A stretch of DNA of 64,000 nt from Phocaeicola plebeius. Lineage in GTDB: Bacteria > Bacteroidota > Bacteroidia > Bacteroidales > Bacteroidaceae. The notes beneath the pieces were generated by a model that did no database searches, was not told the origin of the DNA, and saw nothing but the letters and a program-made list of their open reading frames with translations. Of the stretch, positions 54,016 to 63,235 are shown piece by piece. The DNA lies in contig JALEPZ010000030.1 of assembly GCA_022767125.1 (NCBI GenBank), positions 1 through 64,000 of the forward strand, written 5' to 3'. Numbering within the stretch: the first letter of the stretch is position 1; each line of letters opens with the position of its first letter. Made by a program: the position numbers and the translations under genes.

Positions 54016-55142
54016 GCCACTAATGTATTATAAAAAGTATAGGTCAACCGGTAAATGACACAGGACAACCCGATAAAAAAAATAATCTTCACCAGTTTGG
54101 TAAACAGACCGTATTGATACGCATAGGCCATAATAACGGTGGAGGGTACCAACGCAAACCGGAGCAAGCGCCCAAACATGATAGAGGTATTTGCCCCGAG
54201 ATCCACCGCAAAGACAGTAGCCAGCAGCACTAAATACATATCAAACTTAAGAATCGCCTCTATTTCCTTAGGTACTGTATATTCACTCTGTATCTGAAAA
54301 CTAAGTAATGCACACAAATAATAAGGTATGCGTTCAAGGGTATAGCCCAACAAGGCTCCCACTCCGCTTTCAACGGATTCCTTATTCATGTATTTCTGTC
54401 CGGCTTCCATGGACTTTGAGGACATCTCATCCGCATCCAGTGCTCCTCCCAAAAATATGCTGATTGCTACACGAGCCATAATGGCTGTAGCAAGGAAAGC
54501 CAACACGATATAAAACCAAGAATTCTTGTTGGCGGTTCTGGAAATGAAACTAAAAATAACCACCAATATCCCCATGGCCGCCGATTTGTGGAAAAAGACA
54601 GACACTACCACCAACACGACCCCTAAGACATAAGACAATGTCCGGCGATTGGCAAAAGGCCTGCTAATCAAAACGGTACCATACAACATCATCACTACTG
54701 CCAGACTGACCCTCGCATAAGCAAACAGCGGTAAAAACAAGACCCCAAAAAAGAAACAGGACAAATCGCGGCTAACCTGTAGATGCCGAATGATAAGATA
54801 TACTAGCAACAACGCTCCCCCAAACACCACGAACCTGAAAATCAGATAATCTGGACAGTGCAAGATGATCCATATATAAACCGGCTCCAGACTCGTACGC
54901 TCACGGTACCACTCACTCTCCCGAATTAACATGAATTCCCGCTGATACCCAAACCAGTCGTGAATCCAGAAGGAGAACATGGTGAAAAGAAAGATACAGA
55001 CAATCCCCAGATACAGCCGTTTAGGAGGATTCGGCTGCAAATTGTAATAAGCCGGCTGCAAAGAATAATAAATAATGGTCAACAGCACCATGTTACTAAT
55101 GACCAACGCCGGTGTCTGGTTTTCAAACAGCACATTGCCCAT
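54012..55142 (-). CDS. EpsG-family polysaccharide polymerase (Wzy-like)
   Basis: A 376-residue integral membrane protein with about ten helices, for example LGIVCIFLFTMFSFWIHDWFG, FVVFGGALLLVYLIIRHL, CFFFGVLFLPLFAYARVSLAV and VLGVVLVVVSVFFHKSAAMG. The FHKSA and R-x-S-L-A segments are typical of EpsG-type O-antigen or exopolysaccharide polymerases. It is the only polymerase candidate in the locus, and together with Wzx it indicates a Wzx/Wzy-dependent assembly route. Confidence 0.85.
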   Translation of the reverse strand: MGNVLFENQTPALVISNMVLLTIIYYSLQPAYYNLQPNPPKRLYLGIVCIFLFTMFSFWIHDWFGYQREFMLIRESEWYRERTSLEPVYIWIILHCPDYLIFRFVVFGGALLLVYLIIRHLQVSRDLSCFFFGVLFLPLFAYARVSLAVVMMLYGTVLISRPFANRRTLSYVLGVVLVVVSVFFHKSAAMGILVVIFSFISRTANKNSWFYIVLAFLATAIMARVAISIFLGGALDADEMSSKSMEAGQKYMNKESVESGVGALLGYTLERIPYYLCALLSFQIQSEYTVPKEIEAILKFDMYLVLLATVFAVDLGANTSIMFGRLLRFALVPSTVIMAYAYQYGLFTKLVKIIFFIGLSCVIYRLTYTFYNTLVA

Positions 55143-55147
55143 CAGAC

Positions 55148-56359
55148 CTATTCTTTTTCCAACAACCGACGAATAGCCATAAAGTTACGTTCACTGTTAC
55201 TTGTATCCTGCAAAGGGAAAAACTCATCGGCTCTCTTGCGGTACACGTCGGACATCTGAAAGTTATGACGAATCGAACGTTCCAGTATTGACAACAAACC
55301 AGCAACCGTATCACACCAGTCTCCCAAACCTTGGTGGTAGTCATAGTAACCCCGGCAGTAATGCCCCTTCCAGAATGCTTGCTCGTCGAACTGAAAATAT
55401 ACTAGCGGCTTGCGCATATAAGCGAAATCTAATCCCACACTACTATAGTCCGTAATCAATAATGCCGACTCTTTCAGCAGCCGCTGTACATCGTAGTGAG
55501 CCTTATCAGCAATAAGAATGCAGTCGGGCAATGGTTTACTCCGGAACTCATCCACATAGGGCTGCACCTCGTAATGCGGATAGAACACCAATGTCAGGCC
55601 ATTGTCCTGTAACAACCGGTGCAACCGACCATCCGCCAACAAAGCAGCATAGGTATGCAGGTAGTCACTCTCCAGAAACGCCTTTTTCTTCAACAACCAT
55701 TGTCGCCAGGTGGGCATCAGCAGAATCTGCCGTCTGTTGACCTGCACATCGTGCAACTGGTCATAACGTGCCAACCCTAAATAACGGACGACCCCCTTGG
55801 GAAAGCCGAAAGTCGTGGAGATAAACGTATGTTCGGGCTTGGCCCCACAGACCAGCAGGTCCAAATGGGTCCGGCCAAAATGATACTGGGGCATATCGTT
55901 CATAATCACCCCATGCTGTAGCCACACCAGGCGGATGAGGGGTGCCCATTGGTGATACAACCGACGAAAAGCAGGCACTTCACGTATGTAGTAAGGCAAG
56001 TAACCGCCCACATGGGTACTAATGGCGCACGCTGCCTGCCATATCATCAAATAATGCCGGAACGTTCCAAAGGGCACCAGCCGGTCCTCCCATCCAGACA
56101 ACTTCTTTCTGTCTTCAGAATCCTTAGAAATGATAAACTTAGCATTCACTTCAGGATAATGTTCCATCACATGACGGAACATCCAGTAGCCGTTGTCACG
56201 TGCGTCAGTACCTCGCTCAGCGAACAACCAAAGATGCTTCTCCTTGCGAAAAAAGCGGAACAAGAACCAGCTCAACAAAAAGAGAGAGAATGCCTGGGCC
56301 TCTTTCCACCGCAACCGCCACTGGAAAACATGCTTCAGCCTGTACAATAGATATCTCAT
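55148..56359 (-). CDS. CDP-glycerol glycerophosphotransferase-like protein (TagB/TagF family)
   Basis: A 403-residue protein with a short N-terminal hydrophobic stretch (SLFLLSWFLFRFF) and a C-terminal Glyphos_transf domain. Its GT-B-like marks are WLQHGVIMND (catalytic His), YLGLARYDQL, ILLMPTWRQWLL, LVFYPHYEVQPYV, and the CDP-polyol-binding LLITDYSSVGLDFAYMRKPLVYFQFD. Family members add glycerol- or ribitol-phosphate to teichoic acids; in Gram-negative loci they decorate capsules. No CDP-glycerol synthase lies in the window, so the donor is uncertain. Confidence 0.88.
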   Translation of the reverse strand: MRYLLYRLKHVFQWRLRWKEAQAFSLFLLSWFLFRFFRKEKHLWLFAERGTDARDNGYWMFRHVMEHYPEVNAKFIISKDSEDRKKLSGWEDRLVPFGTFRHYLMIWQAACAISTHVGGYLPYYIREVPAFRRLYHQWAPLIRLVWLQHGVIMNDMPQYHFGRTHLDLLVCGAKPEHTFISTTFGFPKGVVRYLGLARYDQLHDVQVNRRQILLMPTWRQWLLKKKAFLESDYLHTYAALLADGRLHRLLQDNGLTLVFYPHYEVQPYVDEFRSKPLPDCILIADKAHYDVQRLLKESALLITDYSSVGLDFAYMRKPLVYFQFDEQAFWKGHYCRGYYDYHQGLGDWCDTVAGLLSILERSIRHNFQMSDVYRKRADEFFPLQDTSNSERNFMAIRRLLEKE

Positions 56360-56362
56360 AAC

Positions 56363-57649
56363 TTATTGGATATGTGTAATGAAGTCACGCAGCTTTCCGT
56401 CCATGGCATGCAGCGACTCTCCCCAACGGATGTCCACCTCCAGATCATCGGAAAAATACCTCTTCAGTTCTGCCTCAACATAGGGTTGCAACTCAGGCCG
56501 ATCCTGCTCAATCCTCAACAAGACATGTCCAGCACGCTCCTGTACTGCCTGATAATTCAAGGATATCCGATGCGTCAACAGCAGGTTCTTGAACACATAA
56601 TAGAAAGTCAGACTGGGATAATTCTTCTGTTTCCCTACTACCTTCTTTCCTACGCGCCCCATCACGTCCAACAGCACCGGATGCTCGCGACCACAGGGGC
56701 ACCGGAAACTACGGGGGGCCAGCCGAACCGAATCCCCTAACCGATAACGGATGATCGGGAACGAACGGGACAGGAGATTGGTCACAACCATCTCCCCATC
56801 CACTTCCTCCACCACCACATTCTCCATGTTGATGTGCATGTACCCGCCTTCCGGGCATTCATAAGCTATCAGTCCCGATTCACAAGACCCGTATTCGCTA
56901 ATCATCTTACGACCGAACGCCTTCAACACCTCCTCCTGATAGGAAGGATAGATTTTCTCTGAAGTTCCCTTCACCATTCTCAACCCGAACTTATGGCTGA
57001 TGCCCAATTCATTGATCATCTTTGCTACCTCATAGATCATAGACGAATAGCCGGAAACGAACGTGGCTCCTTTCAGGCGCTCTACGAACCGCCGTATATG
57101 CTGCTCGTCGTAATCAAACAACCGGAAACGATTCTGCAACCCATCCAGTACCATTGTCTTCCAGCGTTGGGACTTGTCAATATTATACCCCCAAAAATAG
57201 CCATTCTTGTCCCAAGGATTGACACCATACCAGGCATACCCTCTGAACATGGCAGCTCGGTTATGCGAGTCCCATTCCTCGTTGCGATAAAAACTCAAGG
57301 GCTGTCCTGACGTGCCCGATGTCTCAGCCAGTGTCACTGTCCGGAAGGAATACTGCGCCGCAATCTCATCATGGTGCACGCGCAAATCATCCTTACCAAG
57401 GAGAGGCAGTACAGACAGGTCGGACACGCTCTGCATTTTTTCGGGCTTGAATCCTACCTCTTCAAAACGCCTCCGATAAAACGGAGAATGCTTCGAGGCA
57501 AAGATACAGAGTTGCTTACATTTCTCCAACTGATAATCCTCCAAGGCAGACAAAGTCCATTTATCCGACTTCATCAGAAAGTCCAGATAAGGCGCCAGAC
57601 TGGGATTGCGCCTTTCCATCCCTAATTTATAAATCCATTTATGCAACAT
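56363..57649 (-). CDS. CapK-like adenylate-forming protein (phenylacetate-CoA ligase family)
   Basis: A 428-residue member of the AMP-binding superfamily related to PaaK and CapK. The phosphate loop is TLAETSGTSGQPLSFYRNEEW near residue 115, and SEYGSCESGLIAYECPEGGYMH is the A4/A5 adenylate-binding region. VTNLLSRSFPIIRYRLGDSVRL carries the conserved Asp of A7, and a C-terminal AMP-binding_C-like part follows. CapK-type genes recur in capsule loci, but their reaction (probably activation of an acyl or amino-acid substituent) is not well established. It lies 3 bases before the glycerophosphotransferase-like gene. Confidence 0.88.
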   Translation of the reverse strand: MLHKWIYKLGMERRNPSLAPYLDFLMKSDKWTLSALEDYQLEKCKQLCIFASKHSPFYRRRFEEVGFKPEKMQSVSDLSVLPLLGKDDLRVHHDEIAAQYSFRTVTLAETSGTSGQPLSFYRNEEWDSHNRAAMFRGYAWYGVNPWDKNGYFWGYNIDKSQRWKTMVLDGLQNRFRLFDYDEQHIRRFVERLKGATFVSGYSSMIYEVAKMINELGISHKFGLRMVKGTSEKIYPSYQEEVLKAFGRKMISEYGSCESGLIAYECPEGGYMHINMENVVVEEVDGEMVVTNLLSRSFPIIRYRLGDSVRLAPRSFRCPCGREHPVLLDVMGRVGKKVVGKQKNYPSLTFYYVFKNLLLTHRISLNYQAVQERAGHVLLRIEQDRPELQPYVEAELKRYFSDDLEVDIRWGESLHAMDGKLRDFITHIQ

Positions 57650-57673
57650 GATATACCAACTCCTTGTACTTAA

Positions 57674-58720
57674 TCAACTTTTATACTTCTTTTGTCCAAA
57701 TCCATAATGAGCAATCACTGGGCTCAATCTCAGAATCGCGGAAATCAGCAGGCAAAATGCAATGATAATGATGGAAACGGCAAAGGAGACCAACAATTCA
57801 GAAAACGGTTCCTTATAAAGAGAGAAATCTGGCAATACTTCCCCCAAATTGGAAAACACGAAATAATAATGTAGCAGGTAAATGTCAAGCGTCCGTTTAC
57901 CCACATACTGGGACAATCTGCCCACCACGGTTCCACCTGAAAAGACAGCTGCATTCTTTCTGAAAAAAGCGAGCACCAGCAACAGACCAGACAAAGCGGT
58001 CAATACGCAGAAAAAGGAGGGGGAAAAGTTCCAGAAAAAGGGGCGGAAGATATTAAAGCTGAAAAAGACCACTATCGCTACCGACACGAGCAACGGGCCG
58101 TCCATCAGCCGCTCCCATCGCTCAAAGTGCTTCCTCAGCCTATTTCCTATCATAAAATAGAAGAAATACTGCCATTGCATAGTCCCTAAAGCGTCAATGA
58201 TCCGGACATTCACAGGCAGTTCATATCCCAATGGGCCCAGCACATAAACAGCACAGGCAAAGAGCAGCAGACACACATCCTTCCTCCAACCTCTGATTTG
58301 CCACACATCCAGCAAGCATTGAGCTACGATATAAAAAACAAAGAACACAAAGAGCGTATAGGTAAACCAATATCCCTCCTTCATCGGATTGCACAGGCTG
58401 TCAATGAAGTTCAAACCGCGTAAATACACGCTGACAAACAAGAAAACTGTCGGAGTAATCAGCTGCACCATAATCTTTTTTTGCAGGAACCGGACGATAT
58501 TGCTGAGATTCCAGTGATAACCTGGTTTGAACAACACAAAACCACTGACAAAAAAGAACAAAGGCATCCGAAACTCGGTCATCATCTGATTGAACGAAAA
58601 GCCTTCATACCCATGCAACCCCAAACAAAACTGGGAAACATGTGCCATCACTACCAAAAGCATAGTGAAACCACGCATGGCATCAATGTATTCTATTCTT
58701 TGACTTACGAATGCAGACAT
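57674..58720 (-). CDS. Acyltransferase family 3 membrane protein
   Basis: A 348-residue multi-helix protein of the OafA/NodX/acyltransferase-3 type. It begins RIEYIDAMRGFTMLLVVMAHVSQF with the catalytic His in MAH. FRMPLFFFVSGFVLF follows with the conserved FF-SG segment, then about eight further helices and GKRTLDIYLLHYYFVF near the end. It would O-acetylate (or similarly acylate) the polysaccharide. ATG 58720 is preferred over an upstream GTG at 58780, which would overlap the preceding gene. Confidence 0.9.
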   Translation of the reverse strand: MSAFVSQRIEYIDAMRGFTMLLVVMAHVSQFCLGLHGYEGFSFNQMMTEFRMPLFFFVSGFVLFKPGYHWNLSNIVRFLQKKIMVQLITPTVFLFVSVYLRGLNFIDSLCNPMKEGYWFTYTLFVFFVFYIVAQCLLDVWQIRGWRKDVCLLLFACAVYVLGPLGYELPVNVRIIDALGTMQWQYFFYFMIGNRLRKHFERWERLMDGPLLVSVAIVVFFSFNIFRPFFWNFSPSFFCVLTALSGLLLVLAFFRKNAAVFSGGTVVGRLSQYVGKRTLDIYLLHYYFVFSNLGEVLPDFSLYKEPFSELLVSFAVSIIIIAFCLLISAILRLSPVIAHYGFGQKKYKS

Positions 58721-58746
58721 TTTTATTCGAATCTTTAAAGAATTCC

Positions 58747-59685
58747 TCAAACAAATAATCTGAAAATCATAAACATGCACATATACAAACGCTTGGACAA
58801 AGCAGGCTGGTACTTCAGCAAATGACTTCTTCTGATGCTGTCCACCAACTGATGTGCTGCTTTCTTCTCCATACGGAAAAAACCTTGCTCACGAATAATG
58901 CCAAAAGCAATAGTGGAAATAGCCGTCCAACGCTTGAGTGCCTGATGGTCACTCACTCCTTTCCTCCATTGATAGTATTGCAACGAAGTGATATGATGAG
59001 CAAGTCCGGTCAATTGTTCCTTTGCCTCTCTCCGTTTTCCCGATTTCGTAGCAGACATTGGACGGTAACGGTAGAAATAACCTGTAGATTCAATGAAGCA
59101 ATAACGACGGACATAAGCCAAGTAATCGAGCGTAAATACATAATCTTCGGCTATTTTCATCTGCTCATCAAAATAAAGGTCTGCCTTATCAATGATGCTT
59201 TTCTTAAATAATTTGGAGACAACCAATCCTCTAAATAGATTAAGCAGTTTACAAACATCCTCACCTTTATAATAATCATACTGTTGATTGATAGAATAGC
59301 CGACAGAGTCTTGATAATTCTGACAGCCTCCATGGATAAAATCCAGATAAGGATCATCCATGGCAGGTTGCATCAACGAAGCGATGAAATCGGGGGCTAT
59401 CCAATCGTCACTATCTATGAAGGTCAGCCATTCTCCCTGTGCCTGTCTTATTCCAATATTCCGAGCACTTCCCACTCCGCCGTTCTCTACATGAAAGACA
59501 CGAATACGTCCGTCCTTTCGGGCGTACGCATCACAAATCTGTCCGCAACGGTCAGGACTGCCATCATCGATCAACAACAATTCCCAGTCCAAAAATGTCT
59601 GAGCCAAGACAGAGTCAATGCAGTAGGCAAGATACTCTTCTACCTGATAAACAGGAATGATAATACTGATTTGGGGGGATATCAT
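58747..59685 (-). CDS. Glycosyltransferase family 2
   Basis: A 312-residue GT-A enzyme. It starts PQISIIIPVYQVEEYLAYCI, then DWELLLIDDGSPDRCGQICD, with NGGVGSARNIGIRQAQGEWL and the metal site IDSDDWIAPDF. FDEQMKIAEDYVFTLDYL provides the likely base (AED). The C-terminal third is helical without membrane segments. One sampled 60-base line inside this gene (59161-59220) is 33% G+C, well below the housekeeping genes in the window. Confidence 0.9.
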   Translation of the reverse strand: MISPQISIIIPVYQVEEYLAYCIDSVLAQTFLDWELLLIDDGSPDRCGQICDAYARKDGRIRVFHVENGGVGSARNIGIRQAQGEWLTFIDSDDWIAPDFIASLMQPAMDDPYLDFIHGGCQNYQDSVGYSINQQYDYYKGEDVCKLLNLFRGLVVSKLFKKSIIDKADLYFDEQMKIAEDYVFTLDYLAYVRRYCFIESTGYFYRYRPMSATKSGKRREAKEQLTGLAHHITSLQYYQWRKGVSDHQALKRWTAISTIAFGIIREQGFFRMEKKAAHQLVDSIRRSHLLKYQPALSKRLYMCMFMIFRLFV

Positions 59686-59712
59686 CCTAAAAAATTAACT
59701 GCTAAACTATTA

Positions 59713-60810
59713 TTACAAATCGTCAATCACACGCATCCACTGTCGCAAGATGCGTTCTGTCCTGAATGAGGAAACTGTATCAAGCGCGTGGGCCGACATC
59801 CGTTGACGCAACTCCGTATCCTCCATCATTCGTTGAAGGATCTTGGCCAATTGAGGGACATCATTAGGAGGAACCAGACATCCGTTAACACCTTCCTGGA
59901 TAATCTCTCTCGGTCCGTTATCACAATCGAAAGAGACAAGCGGCAGGCTCATATTGGCTGCCTCTAAAAGCACCAGTCCCAGTCCTTCATACCGAGAAGA
60001 AAGAACAAAAATGCCTGCATTCAGATACTCCTCTTTGGGATTTTTAGTAGCGGGTACCAGCACGACATTGGTCAGTTTCCAATAACGGAGCTGGTCCTGA
60101 AGCATCTGTTTGTCCTCACCGTCTCCAACAATGCGCAATGTCCAGTCAGGGAAGCGTTCGGCTATTAAATGCCAGGCTTCAATCAACATATCAAAGCCTT
60201 TCTGGTAGCACAGCCTGCCCATCGCCAGCACGACAGGACGATCGTGCTGATACCTCTCCACCTCCTCTATCGGGGATGCATTGTAGATCTGTACAACTTT
60301 CTCCCCAGGAATCTTGGCATCTTCCTTATACAGGCGTTCATCATCCTTCGTAAGAACAACCAGCTTGTCCACATCGTGCAACAAATGAGGAAGAATCCGG
60401 GCAGAGCAAGCACGCTGTCTGAACCGGCCATAGTAAAAATGGTCCCATGCGATATGCTTGATGTCCAACTCCTTGGCTATAGGAGCAGAAAAAGGAGTCC
60501 GGTCAGTATCCACGTCAATAATCACCTCTATATCCTTCTTTTTCAGGTACGATTTATACTTGGTCTCCGCATATTTCAGCCCTGGGAAGAACTGATGGAC
60601 ACGCCGTTCCCAAAAACTCCCCAATAAATGACAGATGTTGACGGCAGCATCAACCGGGTAGAAAAGGGATGCATCTTTATGGGAGAAAAAAGAGCAAATA
60701 CACACTGTGTACCCCTTTCTCACCAACGAATTGGCCAGTGTCGTACACATCCTTTCCTCCCCCCCTTTTGAATGGATGTCTGCGATATTGAAACAGATCT
60801 TTTTCTTCAT
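59713..60810 (-). CDS. Glycosyltransferase family 4 (AmsD-like)
   Basis: A 365-residue GT-B enzyme. KKICFNIADIHSKGGEERMC and TLANSLVRKGYTVCICSFF open the acceptor domain. The donor domain has VVLAMGRLCYQKGFDMLIEAW, LRIVGDGEDKQML, and SSRYEGLGLVLLEAANMSLP with the E-x7-E pattern, then DNGPREIIQEGVNG. It resembles amylovoran AmsD and WcaL-like retaining galactosyl- or glucosyltransferases, but specificity cannot be assigned. 25 bases separate it from the GT2 gene upstream. Confidence 0.92.
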   Translation of the reverse strand: MKKKICFNIADIHSKGGEERMCTTLANSLVRKGYTVCICSFFSHKDASLFYPVDAAVNICHLLGSFWERRVHQFFPGLKYAETKYKSYLKKKDIEVIIDVDTDRTPFSAPIAKELDIKHIAWDHFYYGRFRQRACSARILPHLLHDVDKLVVLTKDDERLYKEDAKIPGEKVVQIYNASPIEEVERYQHDRPVVLAMGRLCYQKGFDMLIEAWHLIAERFPDWTLRIVGDGEDKQMLQDQLRYWKLTNVVLVPATKNPKEEYLNAGIFVLSSRYEGLGLVLLEAANMSLPLVSFDCDNGPREIIQEGVNGCLVPPNDVPQLAKILQRMMEDTELRQRMSAHALDTVSSFRTERILRQWMRVIDDL

Positions 60811-60835
60811 GAAAATGGATGTTTACATTTGTTTA

Positions 60836-61657
60836 TCACCACCAAGGCACTACATCCGCTATTCTCCGCAGCCGTGTATTTGCTTCCACAGACTGCAACT
60901 TCCGAGCCTCCAGATTTCCCCGAAAGCTCCTGATATGGAAAGTCGATTGTATGAAATTTCTTACCACCAGATAGTAATATCTCCAGTCTTTGGGCCATCC
61001 CTCAATCTCGTAGGTATCGATGGTTCGTTTGCAGGTATTCAGCGTAGAGAACCCGTCATAATCCTTATAACAAGCTACCACCCTAGGGAAATAAACAAGA
61101 CGGCTTCCTTGTTTCTGAGACTGAACGATAAAATTATGGTCTGCATTATACTTGTATCTGACGTTGAAACGCATACGTTTCATCAGCGATACCCTGGCGA
61201 ACAAGGACTGATGACACCATGTGATGTTCGCTGCATGCTTCGGCTTACAATCCTTATAATAACAGCCAAAGGGATATTTCAGGATAGTATCTCCATAAAT
61301 AATGTCGTTAGGGGGCGTAAGATCCGCTATATGGAAAAAATCACGCACTGCATTGGCATCCGCGAACATATCGCCTGCATTCATAAAATTAATCCAATCA
61401 CCTGTCGCCAATTCAATCCCCTTGTTCATAGCGTCAAAGATGCCGTTATCCGGCTCGGAACGAACAGTAATGTCGGCCGATGGGAACTCGGCACAAACTT
61501 TCTGGATAATGTCCAGTGTGTCATCCTTCGATGCGCCGTCCACCAGAATATATTCCAGATTGTCATACGACTGGTTGAGCACAGACCGCATGGTAGATGC
61601 TATCTCTGCGGCTGCGTTATAACACACAGTAACTACTGTAATTTTAGGATGCTTCAT
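60836..61657 (-). CDS. Glycosyltransferase family 2
   Basis: A 273-residue GT-A enzyme. ITVVTVCYNAAAEIASTMRS, YILVDGASKDDTLDII, SEPDNGIFDAMNKGIELATG and the metal site NFMNAGDMFAD are the group that often accompanies colanic-acid-like and capsule loci. IIYGDTILKYPFGC and HQSLFARVSLMKRMRFN follow. The ATG overlaps the Wzx stop by 4 bases, so the two are co-translated. Confidence 0.9.
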   Translation of the reverse strand: MKHPKITVVTVCYNAAAEIASTMRSVLNQSYDNLEYILVDGASKDDTLDIIQKVCAEFPSADITVRSEPDNGIFDAMNKGIELATGDWINFMNAGDMFADANAVRDFFHIADLTPPNDIIYGDTILKYPFGCYYKDCKPKHAANITWCHQSLFARVSLMKRMRFNVRYKYNADHNFIVQSQKQGSRLVYFPRVVACYKDYDGFSTLNTCKRTIDTYEIEGWPKDWRYYYLVVRNFIQSTFHIRSFRGNLEARKLQSVEANTRLRRIADVVPWW

Positions 61658-63207
61658 GACTTTCTACGTTTTGCGTTAATTATATCAACCATTCTTACGA
61701 CCAATGACTTAGCTCCATCCGCCAGCCAATAAAGCAATACGGAATACACCACTATGAACCCGGTGGAAATAATGACAGCATAGGCCACCAACGGATATAT
61801 GCCCTCTGAGGGACAAATCGGTATCCAATCGGCCATAAAATGCAGCAACAGGAAAGCCGCACCAAAAGCGACGTAATACGGAAACACACCTTTCCAATAC
61901 TCTTTTGGAGGCAAATGGAAACCCTGACGGTACAGATACACGGGTTTCCAAATGACAACAATGGGAACCAGACTGACAATCTTCCCCACCAGGATGCCAG
62001 CCAACCCCCATTCGGAAGCGGCAAGAAGCGTCACCACCAGACATATCACACCTTCCGTCCAAGCGGCCCAAAGGTCGCCATAATTACCATAACCAGCATT
62101 GAACATATCAACGGCTCCACGGGTCAGCATGATAAAGGTACTCACCATCAGCAAGATCAAGATGGAGTGGTCCAAGATATATTGGGGACCTACCCACAAC
62201 GCAATGAAAGGCACCATCAAGTGATAGACGCAGAAGACAACTACCCCTCCGATAAAAAAACGTAAGCAGACCAACTCCCAAAAGACTTTCTGGATTTTCT
62301 TCCGGTCATTTTCTGCAATCAGATTTCCCACACTGGCAAACATTCCGTCCATGGCTGTAGAGAACAACATAGTCACCTTCGACACCACCATGACATAGTT
62401 GCCATAATACGCCACCATCTTCAGCGAGACAAAGGCAAACACCAGTATCTGGTCACTTTGACTCAACAGGAAATCCTTGAACTTGTGGATAAAGACCTGT
62501 TTTGTCTTCGTAATAATAACAGGATAGTTCCTACGTTCCCGATGTCCCTTATCAATTGTGGCTTCCAGCCAAGGATAATGCTGCCGGATCTTCCAATTCA
62601 GAATCACTGCATAAAGGAGTCCGAAACTCAATTCAATAGCTACCCAGGCATACAAGTTGGTGGCATATAAGGCGACCACTACCTGAATAAGTATCTTCAC
62701 TAAGTTCGCTGTCTGGAAATAGGCAGTCACCACATATTTTTTCTGGTCGGCCGTCAACAGGATTTGGCGGAAATTGATAAAATAACCGATTAGCGAAGAC
62801 AACAAAAAGGCATAAAACGCAAAATATATCAGACTGTTGTCAAAGATTGACTCTTTGAAGATAAAAGGGAAAAACAAGCTGACCAGAACAGCAATCCCTA
62901 AAACGATGGAACCTATCTTGCGGTAATAATACCCAAATACCGAGACTATCTCAGAAATGGCTTGCTTGTCGCCCTCCCGCAACGGCTTATAGAGCACAAA
63001 ACTCACAGCCGAGCCAATGCCCAGTTCGGCCAAGTTGAGAAGACCTAATATATTCTGTAATGTTCCGGTCAGACCTATGAAATCGGCTCCCAATCTTTCC
63101 AGAAAAATCTTGCGGGAAAAAAAGGTAACCACTGTCATTAATAGATAGAAGACCAAGTTGACCTTGGTATTCATCCAGGATTTATGAATGCGAGATTCAT
63201 TTTTCAT
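61654..63207 (-). CDS. Wzx-type polysaccharide flippase
   Basis: A 517-residue membrane protein with about 12-14 helices of the MOP/polysaccharide-transport superfamily. The first segments are VNLVFYLLMTVVTFFSRKIF and FIGLTGTLQNILGLLNLAELGIGSAVSFVLYKPL (quoted as LLNLAELGIGSAVSFVLYKP), the conserved N-terminal repeat of these exporters. ILLMVSTFIMLTRGAVDMF and GLAGILVGKIVSLVPIVVIW lie further on. It flips the undecaprenyl-linked repeat unit to the periplasm for the EpsG-type polymerase. It is preceded by the BY-kinase gene with a 28-base gap. Confidence 0.92.
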   Translation of the reverse strand: MKNESRIHKSWMNTKVNLVFYLLMTVVTFFSRKIFLERLGADFIGLTGTLQNILGLLNLAELGIGSAVSFVLYKPLREGDKQAISEIVSVFGYYYRKIGSIVLGIAVLVSLFFPFIFKESIFDNSLIYFAFYAFLLSSLIGYFINFRQILLTADQKKYVVTAYFQTANLVKILIQVVVALYATNLYAWVAIELSFGLLYAVILNWKIRQHYPWLEATIDKGHRERRNYPVIITKTKQVFIHKFKDFLLSQSDQILVFAFVSLKMVAYYGNYVMVVSKVTMLFSTAMDGMFASVGNLIAENDRKKIQKVFWELVCLRFFIGGVVVFCVYHLMVPFIALWVGPQYILDHSILILLMVSTFIMLTRGAVDMFNAGYGNYGDLWAAWTEGVICLVVTLLAASEWGLAGILVGKIVSLVPIVVIWKPVYLYRQGFHLPPKEYWKGVFPYYVAFGAAFLLLHFMADWIPICPSEGIYPLVAYAVIISTGFIVVYSVLLYWLADGAKSLVVRMVDIINAKRRKS

Positions 63208-63235
63208 ATCCGATTATTGTTGCTACCACAGTTTT

